Assembly: GCA_944321895.1 (NCBI GenBank)
Contig: CALUNA010000002.1
Span: 62,001 to 126,000, forward strand
Origin: an uncultured Bacteroidales bacterium
GTDB taxonomy: Bacteria; Bacteroidota; Bacteroidia; Bacteroidales; Paludibacteraceae
Length of the DNA stretch: 64,000 nucleotides
Direction: 5' to 3'
Shown here in pieces: positions 8,460-15,767 of the stretch (the stretch's first letter is position 1; every line of letters starts with the position of its first letter). The position numbers and the translations under genes were made by a program. The notes beneath the pieces are model-generated. The model was not told where the DNA came from and ran no database searches. It saw only the letters and a program-made list of their open reading frames with translations.

Positions 8460-9518
8460 TTATATTTGTTTCTGGTATACCCGTACCCAGTCCACTTTCA
8501 TTAGTACAGGATTGTTTTCCGGGTCGGCAAAAATGTCGGTGTTGATGCTTCCTCCCATGGTTCCACCTATGGCCAGATTTAGAATGATGTAAAACTCATC
8601 GTTGAATGGCCATTGTTCAAAATCCGGTTCTGTAGTCGGTTCATATTGAATGGTGGAAACTTCATCATCGATATAAAAACGGATGGCATCGCGTTGTAAC
8701 TCGTAGTCTTTCAGCCATTCAATCCCGTAGATATGAAATTCGCCTTCTACATTCTCAACGGTTGCCCGATAGCTCCAATTCGTTCCATTGCTGCCGTTTT
8801 TTTTGCGCGTATGCAAAGCGTGTGAGATCATTGTCGGATTTGAGCCGACATGTTCCATGATGTCTATTTCTCCGCAGGTGGGCCAGCTTCCATATCCGAG
8901 CATCCAGAATGCCGGCCAGGTTCCGCGTCCGGATGGCAGTGAAATGCGTGCCTCGATTTTTCCGTAAACGAAATCTTTTTTGTTTTCGGTGGTTATGCGT
9001 GCGGAAGTATAGTTGTTGTTTTCATATTGCTCCTGTTTGGCTTCTATGACCAGGCAACCATCTTCAATGCGCAGGTTGTCGCTTCTGTCCGTGTAGTATT
9101 GCTTTTCCTGGTTTCCCCAGCCTCCGCCGCCTATTTCAATATTCCAGTAATCGGTGTTTAATTCGGTTCCGTCAAAGTTGTCTTCCCAGACCAGCTGGTA
9201 TTCACCCTGGTAGCTTCCACCCTGGCGTGTAACGTATACGATGCATACGGCAGCGTATTCTCCAATGGTTGCGCGGATTTCTGCTTTGCCATCTGAAACA
9301 GCTGTTACGATACCGTTAAAGACGGTGGCTATTTCTTCGTTTGATGAAGTCCAGATGACAGTTTCCGAAGTATTCGGGCTGACTTGTACTTCCAGGGTTT
9401 CCATGTCGCCGATTTCCAATTGCATGATGGAACGGCTTAGGACAATATCCAGTTTGTCTTCTGTGCATGCCAGCAGGCAAAAGGACAAGGCTAAAAAGAG
9501 GAAAAGGCGTTTTTTCAT
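8460..9518 (-). CDS. GH16 laminarinase lipoprotein with BIG2 domain
   Basis: 352 residues. The lipobox CLLAC lipidates Cys18, and the next residues TEDK are acidic/charged, compatible with export to the cell surface. A BIG2 domain covers about 25-98 (WTSSNEEIATV). A complete GH16 beta-jelly-roll follows (about 107-352), with WPAFWMLG and active site GEIDIMEHVG (Glu217, Asp219, Glu222; bulged laminarinase form). It is expected to cut beta-1,3-glucan at the surface for uptake by SusCD. It lacks the T9SS tail of the other GH16 in the locus, so the two should differ in location. Confidence 0.93.
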   Translation of the reverse strand: MKKRLFLFLALSFCLLACTEDKLDIVLSRSIMQLEIGDMETLEVQVSPNTSETVIWTSSNEEIATVFNGIVTAVSDGKAEIRATIGEYAAVCIVYVTRQGGSYQGEYQLVWEDNFDGTELNTDYWNIEIGGGGWGNQEKQYYTDRSDNLRIEDGCLVIEAKQEQYENNNYTSARITTENKKDFVYGKIEARISLPSGRGTWPAFWMLGYGSWPTCGEIDIMEHVGSNPTMISHALHTRKKNGSNGTNWSYRATVENVEGEFHIYGIEWLKDYELQRDAIRFYIDDEVSTIQYEPTTEPDFEQWPFNDEFYIILNLAIGGTMGGSINTDIFADPENNPVLMKVDWVRVYQKQI

Positions 9519-9560
9519 ATTACTTTTATTCTAAATTAGGGTATTGCTTGCAATTTGTAC

Positions 9561-9586
9561 CTGCCGGCACAGCCAAGTGCCGGCAG
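9561..9586. repeat. Intercistronic GC-rich hairpin, SGBP / GH16
   Basis: A perfect 10-bp inverted repeat CTGCCGGCAC / GTGCCGGCAG with a 6-nt loop, 15 nt downstream of the surface lipoprotein stop. No U-tract follows. Position and size resemble the hairpin at 2979-3004. A role in lowering expression of the enzyme genes relative to susCD is inferred. Confidence 0.7.
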
Positions 9587-9601
9587 ACTATGTTTAACGG
9601 T

Positions 9602-10582
9602 TTATTTCTTGTATATGAATGCGGCGTCAAACTGTAATATAGTACCAGGGGTAGCACCGCTCAAGAAAGAAAATGGATAAAATCCTTCAGGAGCTGTTGT
9701 GACTTCTGTTGTAGCATAGCCTAAGTCAACCAAATCTTTCATACATATTTCTATTTCACCCCAACTGCCATTGCGTGTAAAGTCGGCCTTGGGTTGGTAT
9801 GTAGTATTAACATCAACAAAAGCAGTTGAACCAATGCATATTTTACCAGAACCTACAGTTCCATTGATTTGCAATAAGTGTGAGCTGTTATCGGTAGATT
9901 TCATGGCAATATGGAAATAATAATCTTCAGGATTTTCCATAATTTTAGCCAAAGCACTGATTTTTTCTGCAGAAGAGCAACGATAGCCGCCGCCAGACCA
10001 ACCTTCAGGAGCTACAACTGTCAGACTAACCCAATCTGTCGCTTCACCATAAAAATTTAGACCAGAAGTCGTGCCAGCAGTATAGGTTTCTCCAGCATTC
10101 CAAATGTCAAGAAAACAATCTTCTTGGTTGACGCGGAAATCAGCAACAATTTTAGATGCTATTTTCTGGGCGTTTGTTTCATCCAATTGGAAAATGTAGT
10201 ATTCGCTTCCCTGCAATGAGGCGTGGTCTGCTCCGGGCGTTTCATTGTTATCTTCATTATCATCACCGTTTCCTTCTGCAACGACCGTTACAATGCAGGA
10301 TGCTGTTTTTCCATCAGCGTTGGCTGCAACGATAGCAGTACCTTCGGCAACGCCGGTAACAACACCTCCGTCAACGGTAGCCACAGCGGTGTTGGATGAT
10401 TCCCATGTAACTTCGGCGGCTCCGGCAGGTTCTACGGTGGCCGTCAAGGTTACGGTTTTGCCTACTTCAACTTGTACGGTTGACTGATCGAGTGTCACGT
10501 TGGTCACTCCTTCTGTTTTTTCTTCACATGCAGCAAACATGAATGCGGCTGCTGCAAGGGCAATAAATTTAATGTACTTCAT
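9602..10582 (-). CDS. BIG2-domain surface lipoprotein, likely surface glycan-binding protein (SusE/F position)
   Basis: 326 residues. The lipobox MFAAC lipidates Cys19, followed by EEKTE, an acidic stretch consistent with surface export. A BIG2 domain covers about 28-102, then an Asp/Asn/Glu-rich linker (GNGDDNEDNNETPG) and a beta-rich C-terminal domain of about 210 residues with no catalytic motif I recognise. It sits directly after susD, the usual place of SusE/SusF-like glycan-binding proteins, so a role in holding beta-glucan at the surface is inferred. It shares the BIG2 spacer design with the GH16 and GH128 enzymes downstream, which suggests that BIG2 acts here as a stalk. Confidence 0.75.
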   Translation of the reverse strand: MKYIKFIALAAAAFMFAACEEKTEGVTNVTLDQSTVQVEVGKTVTLTATVEPAGAAEVTWESSNTAVATVDGGVVTGVAEGTAIVAANADGKTASCIVTVVAEGNGDDNEDNNETPGADHASLQGSEYYIFQLDETNAQKIASKIVADFRVNQEDCFLDIWNAGETYTAGTTSGLNFYGEATDWVSLTVVAPEGWSGGGYRCSSAEKISALAKIMENPEDYYFHIAMKSTDNSSHLLQINGTVGSGKICIGSTAFVDVNTTYQPKADFTRNGSWGEIEICMKDLVDLGYATTEVTTAPEGFYPFSFLSGATPGTILQFDAAFIYKK

Positions 10583-10643
10583 AATTACTTAATTTTGAAT
10601 TGTTTATAAAATGGTCAAGGACCGTTAGTTATTAGTTGTTTCA

Positions 10644-12254
10644 TTAATATCCGGGATTTTGTTCCAGCAACGGATTCAGTTCGATTTCTTCGTCAGGAAT
10701 CGGGAAAAGCTCATGTTTGCCTGCTATAAAGGTAGCCATCTGATCCTGTGCTTCCTGGCTCTCGGTAGCTCTGTAGGCATTCATGGTTTCTTCCGCCACA
10801 CCCCAGCGGCACAAGTCGAACCAGCGGTGCCCTTCCATGGCCAGTTCCATGCGGCGTTCGTGCCGGATTGCCTGCCGCAAAGTCGGATTGCTGATTTCTT
10901 CTCCGTTGATTTTCAGTGTATATCCGGGATATTCCGGCAAGTTGACACTTTGACGTTGGCGTACTTCGTTCAGTTTGGCCTTGGCTTCTGATTCGTTGCC
11001 CAGGGCCTCGCAGGCTTCCGCATACATCAACAATACATCGGCATAACGGATTTGCTTGTTGTTTATGGGGCCGCGGGTGGCGTGTGTGAGTGTATAATAG
11101 CTTAAATCATCGTTGTACAAAGCGTATTTCCTGCTGATATAGCGGCTTCCCAGATATATTTCCTGAGCCGGATTTTCTATCAGCGTATCATTCGGGTTGA
11201 GGATGGTAACATCGCGGCGCGTGTCGCCGGTTTCATATTCGTCGTACAGATTCTGGGTGGGTTTGTTGAATCCCCAGCCTCCGCCCAGCATGGAGGAACG
11301 CGAACGTGTCAGTATAACGGCGAAAGTGCCACGTGTAAACCCGAATCCTTCGCCATAGTCACTGGTCGGGTCTTCTACATATTGTATCTCAAACACGGAT
11401 TCAGGGCCGTTTTCGCCGGCAAGTGTGAAGTTGTCGGCATAGTTCGGACACAGCGAATATTCGCCGGATGCAATGATGGAGTCGCCCCATGCCTTGGCTG
11501 CCTGATAGTATTGGGCAGCATCTGCGCCGTTCCTGTATTTGGCGTTTCCGTCACCGGCAAAATACAGATTTGCTTTCATGAGCATGGCCTGTGCCGCACC
11601 TTTGGTGGCACGTCCCATGTCCTCGTCTGCATATTCGCTCTTTTTCCATAGGTATTTTTGTGCATCTTCCAGGTCCGAAAGGATAAAAGCATAAATTTCG
11701 GCCACGGAGGCGCGGGCTTGTTGCCATTCGGCGTCGGAACCGATAACATGATCTACCTTCGGAACACCGCCGAACACGCGTACCAGACGGAAATAGTAAT
11801 ATGCGCGCAGGAATTTGGCTTCGCCTATCAGCCGGTTCTTGACGTTCTGTGTCATGACGGAATCCAAATCCATGTTTGGAATATTTTCCAATGTCATGTT
11901 GCAGCGCGCTATTCCTTGGTATTGCGCTTTGTAGAAATCGTGCAGCAGTGTGTTGTTGGTTGCCGTTTTCCAGTTTTCCATGTCATATACATCGGACATG
12001 TCGTTGGTGCTTTGCCCGCCTTTCAGGGCATCGTCGCTGACCACGTCGCCGATAAACCATTCGCAGCAGTATGTGCTGCTGTATTCCCATTGCAGGGGCA
12101 CGTAGCAGGCGGTGATGTTCTGTATGGCGGCATCCCCGCTGCTGTAAAAGTCTTCTGTCATGGTGACACCGGGTTGCGGTGCGGTAAGCCAGTCATCGCA
12201 GGCGGTCAATGTGCTTGCAAGTATGATAATCAGACTAATGAAATTCTTTTTCAT
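10644..12254 (-). CDS. SusD/RagB-family glycan-binding lipoprotein
   Basis: 536 residues, a normal SusD length. The lipobox TLTAC lipidates Cys19, followed by DDW. Helical TPR-like segments typical of SusD are visible (LIGEAKFLRAYYYFRLVRVFG near residue 140, and the C-terminal RQAIRHERRMELAMEGHRWFDLCRWG). SusD binds oligosaccharide at the cell surface and acts as the lid of the SusC pore. The gene follows susC by 26 nt. Adjacent enzymes indicate beta-1,3-glucan as substrate. Confidence 0.95.
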   Translation of the reverse strand: MKKNFISLIIILASTLTACDDWLTAPQPGVTMTEDFYSSGDAAIQNITACYVPLQWEYSSTYCCEWFIGDVVSDDALKGGQSTNDMSDVYDMENWKTATNNTLLHDFYKAQYQGIARCNMTLENIPNMDLDSVMTQNVKNRLIGEAKFLRAYYYFRLVRVFGGVPKVDHVIGSDAEWQQARASVAEIYAFILSDLEDAQKYLWKKSEYADEDMGRATKGAAQAMLMKANLYFAGDGNAKYRNGADAAQYYQAAKAWGDSIIASGEYSLCPNYADNFTLAGENGPESVFEIQYVEDPTSDYGEGFGFTRGTFAVILTRSRSSMLGGGWGFNKPTQNLYDEYETGDTRRDVTILNPNDTLIENPAQEIYLGSRYISRKYALYNDDLSYYTLTHATRGPINNKQIRYADVLLMYAEACEALGNESEAKAKLNEVRQRQSVNLPEYPGYTLKINGEEISNPTLRQAIRHERRMELAMEGHRWFDLCRWGVAEETMNAYRATESQEAQDQMATFIAGKHELFPIPDEEIELNPLLEQNPGY

Positions 12255-12280
12255 GGATATGGAATTTTATGAGTTGAAAC

Positions 12281-15200
12281 TTAGAAATTCAAATTGATAC
12301 CGAATGTTATGGTTCTGCTTTGCGGATAGTTGCCATAGTCTACGCCAGCGGTTCCTACTTCGGGGTCATAACCGGTATATTTGGTCAGGGTAAACAGGTT
12401 GCTGCCGCTTACGTACAACCGGCACCGGTCGATATGCGCTTTTTCCGTGATTTTGGAAGGGATGGTGTAGCCGATTTGCAGGTTTTTCAGGCGGAAGTAT
12501 GCTCCGTTCTCTATGAAACGCGAGCTGTTTTCCGTATTGGTCGGTGAACCCAACGGATTGGGAATGCTTCCATCGCGGTTTTCCAGTTCCATCCAGTTGA
12601 TGCCGTTTTTCTCGAAGGCGGCACGTACCGGATCGGAATAGCCAATCCATACATCGTTCATGGTAGTGCTGAGCGTACACTCGTCACCGGCTCCTTCGGT
12701 GCGCAGGCGCAATGCATTGTATATCTTGTTGCCATAGACGCCTTGGAAAAATATCTGTACATCGAAACCGTAAAATTCGGCTCCCAGGTTCAGGCCGTAT
12801 GTAAGCCACGGGAACGGACTGCCCAGATAGACATTGTCCTGGTCGTCGATTTTTCCATCACCGTTTTGGTCCTTGTATTTGGCATCGCCGGCGTGTACGC
12901 CGATTTCTGCCGCGCTGTATGACCACAAATGTTCGAGTGCTTTTTCGTCGGATTGATAAATCCCTTCGTATTCATATCCCCAGAAACTGTTCAAGGGCAT
13001 GCCCAGGTCTGTTTTTGTCCGGTCACCGTAAATCGGCGAGCCGCCGTTCAGTTCAACAAGTTCGTTTTTGATAAACGACACGTTGCCGCCTATGGAATAT
13101 TGCACCTTGCCGATGTTGTTTTGATGGTCGAACGTGAGTTCGACACCTTCGTTGCGGATGACACCTACGTTCTTGATTGGGCTTCCCCAGTTGCCGACGT
13201 TGGCGGGCGCCTGAACATAGAGCAAGGCATCCTTGGTGTCGCGCAGGAAGTAATCGATACTGCCGGACAGGCGGCCGCTCCAGAATCCGAAGTCAAGTCC
13301 GGCATTCCATTGCTCGTTGGTTTCCCATTTGCCGTTGGTGTTGACCTGTGTCAATACGGCAGCACCGGTCTGCAACACTTGGTTTATGCCGAACGGATAA
13401 CCGTAAAATACGTCGGATGAACTGCCCATGGATTGCAGGAAGGCATTTTCCGGTACACCATCGTTACCTACACGTCCCCAACCCAAACGCAACTTCAACT
13501 GGTCCAGGTCGCGGAAGTCTTTCATCCATTCTTCTTCGCTGATGCGCCATGCCAGTGCGGTAGAAGGAAAGAATCCCCAGAGGTTTTCCGGAAATTTGCT
13601 TGAAGCATCGGCACGGAAGTTAAGTGTTATCATGTAGCGGTTGTCGAACGAATAATAGGCACGTCCCAGCAACGACAGACGGCGGATACGGCCTTTCGTG
13701 TCGCTTGCGTAGGTCTGGTCTTCGGTTGCATTACTCAAATACCAGTTGGTTTCAACCGGATTCAGAATGCTCGCACCTGAGCCGCTGAGCCCGTAGTAAT
13801 TGTATTCTTCGGTTGTCTGGCCGGCCATTATGGAAAAGGAATGGCGGTCAATGCTTTTGGCATAGGTCAATGTCGTTTCTTCCAGCAGGGTAGAGTAGCG
13901 GGTCATGCTGCTGGAAATAAAGTTCTTTTCCGACTTGTCGTATGACGAGTATTCGTATTTGTCCTTGAAACTCCGGTCGCGTATGACCGAATAGTCCATG
14001 CTTATGGAGGAACGCAGTGTCAGGTCTTTGATCGGATTGATTTCCACGAACATGTCGCCAACCCAGCGTTCTGTATTGTTCTGCGGGTGTATGTGTTCCA
14101 CCATGGACAGCGGGTTTGTAACGTTTTTTAAATTGGATGATGCGGAAATCTGGCCGCTGAGGTCATTCCCTTGACGTGTAACGCTGCCTTCCGGATAGTA
14201 GGCGGGATCCCACGGAGCCATGGCCAAAGCGGCCGAAATGATGGAAGCTCCGGGACTGGAACTGTTGTTCATGGCATTACGTCCTTGCGATGTCATGAAT
14301 GACAAATGTTCACCTACTTTCAACCAGTCGCGCACCTGGTAGTCGCTGTTGAAACGCAGTGTCAGACGTTCATAGTCCGAACCGATAATCGTACCATCCT
14401 GGGTATAATAGCTGGAACTGAATGCGTAATGTCCTTTGTCGTTGCCTCCGTCAATCGAGATGTTGTAGTTTTGCATGAAGGCGTTCGGATTGAAAACAAC
14501 ATCCTGCCAGTCTGTTTCAATGCCGGAATAATCAAGTCCGTTCGGATATGTGGCTGTCTTTGCAACCGGATAATATTCTGAACTGCCAATGTTGTAGAGT
14601 TGCATCCATTCATTGAAACCATTGTTCAGGTAATAGGTCAGCTGATCTGCGCCATTTTTCATGGCATCAATGCTGAGTTTGGTCATTGCCATGTCTTTGC
14701 TGTTCATCAAGTCTAATTTTTTCCAACGGTTCTGCAAACCCCAATAGGCATCGAAAGAGATATTGGCTTTGCCTTGCGAGCCGGATTTTGTAGTAACCAG
14801 AATCACACCGTTTGCGCCGCGTGAGCCGTAAATGGCTGTCGCGGACGCATCTTTCAGAATTTCGGTGGACTTGATATCATTGGGACTTAAAAAACTAATG
14901 TCTGTGGTAATAACGCCATCAACTACATATAACGGATCATTGCCGCCAATAGCCGAACCGATACCGCGGATGCGGATAGTTGCCGCCGCACCCGGTTGCC
15001 CGCTGTTGGAATTGACGGTTACACCGGCGGCGCGTCCCTGCAGGGCCTGGTCAAGGCCGGCGGCCGGCGTTTTTTGCAGCTGGTCGGCTTTCACGGAAGT
15101 TACGGCACCCGTCAGGTCGCTTTTTTTCATTGTTCCGTAACCAATGGCAACAACTTCATCGAGCATCAGATTGTCCGGCTCAAGGATAATTTTCAGAGGT

Positions 15201-15457
15201 GATTCGGAAACAACCTCTTTTTCCTGAGTCTTGTAGCCGATAAAAGAAAAAACAAGAATGTCGCCTTTTGAGGCAGAAATGGAGAAATTTCCATCCAAAT
15301 CAGATATTGTACCGACTGTGGTACCTTTAAGGGTAATATTTGCACCTGTGACTGGGAATGGATCATCGGAGGCGCTTATGTTGCCTGTTATGTTCCATGT
15401 CTGTGCAAACAACAAGGATACTTGAAAACAAAAAAGAAATAAGAAAATCTTTTTCAT
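12281..15457 (-). CDS. SusC/RagA-family TonB-dependent outer-membrane transporter
   Basis: 1,058 residues. A signal peptide (LFCFQVSLLFAQ) precedes an N-terminal carboxypeptidase-D regulatory-like domain (about 20-105, GTTVGTISDLDGNFSISA). A SusC-type TonB box region/plug start (LDEVVAIGYGTMKKSDLTGAV) and plug motif (IRIRGIGSA, DPLYVVDGV) follow, then a long 22-strand barrel ending in an aromatic residue (INLNF). With SusD it imports oligosaccharides in a TonB-driven step. There is no N-terminal extension of FecA type for sigma/anti-sigma signalling, so control probably comes from other regulators. First gene of the glucan operon. Confidence 0.96.
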   Translation of the reverse strand: MKKIFLFLFCFQVSLLFAQTWNITGNISASDDPFPVTGANITLKGTTVGTISDLDGNFSISASKGDILVFSFIGYKTQEKEVVSESPLKIILEPDNLMLDEVVAIGYGTMKKSDLTGAVTSVKADQLQKTPAAGLDQALQGRAAGVTVNSNSGQPGAAATIRIRGIGSAIGGNDPLYVVDGVITTDISFLSPNDIKSTEILKDASATAIYGSRGANGVILVTTKSGSQGKANISFDAYWGLQNRWKKLDLMNSKDMAMTKLSIDAMKNGADQLTYYLNNGFNEWMQLYNIGSSEYYPVAKTATYPNGLDYSGIETDWQDVVFNPNAFMQNYNISIDGGNDKGHYAFSSSYYTQDGTIIGSDYERLTLRFNSDYQVRDWLKVGEHLSFMTSQGRNAMNNSSSPGASIISAALAMAPWDPAYYPEGSVTRQGNDLSGQISASSNLKNVTNPLSMVEHIHPQNNTERWVGDMFVEINPIKDLTLRSSISMDYSVIRDRSFKDKYEYSSYDKSEKNFISSSMTRYSTLLEETTLTYAKSIDRHSFSIMAGQTTEEYNYYGLSGSGASILNPVETNWYLSNATEDQTYASDTKGRIRRLSLLGRAYYSFDNRYMITLNFRADASSKFPENLWGFFPSTALAWRISEEEWMKDFRDLDQLKLRLGWGRVGNDGVPENAFLQSMGSSSDVFYGYPFGINQVLQTGAAVLTQVNTNGKWETNEQWNAGLDFGFWSGRLSGSIDYFLRDTKDALLYVQAPANVGNWGSPIKNVGVIRNEGVELTFDHQNNIGKVQYSIGGNVSFIKNELVELNGGSPIYGDRTKTDLGMPLNSFWGYEYEGIYQSDEKALEHLWSYSAAEIGVHAGDAKYKDQNGDGKIDDQDNVYLGSPFPWLTYGLNLGAEFYGFDVQIFFQGVYGNKIYNALRLRTEGAGDECTLSTTMNDVWIGYSDPVRAAFEKNGINWMELENRDGSIPNPLGSPTNTENSSRFIENGAYFRLKNLQIGYTIPSKITEKAHIDRCRLYVSGSNLFTLTKYTGYDPEVGTAGVDYGNYPQSRTITFGINLNF

Positions 15458-15510
15458 GGGTTTTGTTTTAATTAGCGTACGGTTAAGTACAATTGTTTAT
15501 GAATAAAAAA

Positions 15511-15542
15511 CAACGTGATTCTCCATATGGAAAAACACGTTG
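15511..15542. promoter_or_regulatory. Palindrome at the inferred susC transcription start (operator or leader hairpin)
   Basis: CAACGTG (15511-15517) and CACGTTG (15536-15542) form a perfect 7-bp inverted repeat. The 18 nt between them are themselves nearly palindromic around CCATATGG, giving about 13 pairs with one mismatch and an ATAT centre. It begins one base after the minus-strand -7 box, so the transcription start should fall inside it. A T-run (TTTTTT) follows on the minus strand. It may be an operator, or a terminator/attenuator for transcripts starting further upstream. Confidence 0.6.
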
Positions 15543-15575
15543 CAAATATAGATTTCTGCGTATCGGGTTGTCAAA
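15543..15575 (-). promoter_or_regulatory. Promoter of the susC operon
   Basis: The minus strand shows TTTG (15575-15572), a 21-nt spacer, then TATATTTG (15550-15543), fitting the Bacteroidetes -33/-7 promoter. The leader to the susC ATG would be about 80 nt. The rest of the 310-nt gap (15576-15767) is AT-rich and I see nothing else in it. Confidence 0.6.
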
Positions 15576-15767
15576 TTTTTTACCCATACACAGATTCACT
15601 TATGAGAAGTATTTAATTCAAATAATATACTACACTTGTTTTATAAAAGTCTGATTATTTTATTTTTATGATATTATAATCATACTCTCAATATGGTGGT
15701 TGTCATTGGTGAAGGAATCCGGATTGTAGTGTAGCTGACGTATTTTCAGAGCTTGAAAAAGTTAATT

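Noticed and set aside
10605-10624. Short GGTC-AAG-GACC repeat between susD and the SGBP gene as a third intercistronic hairpin
   Set aside because: Only four base pairs with a three-base loop; too weak to group with the 10-bp hairpins.
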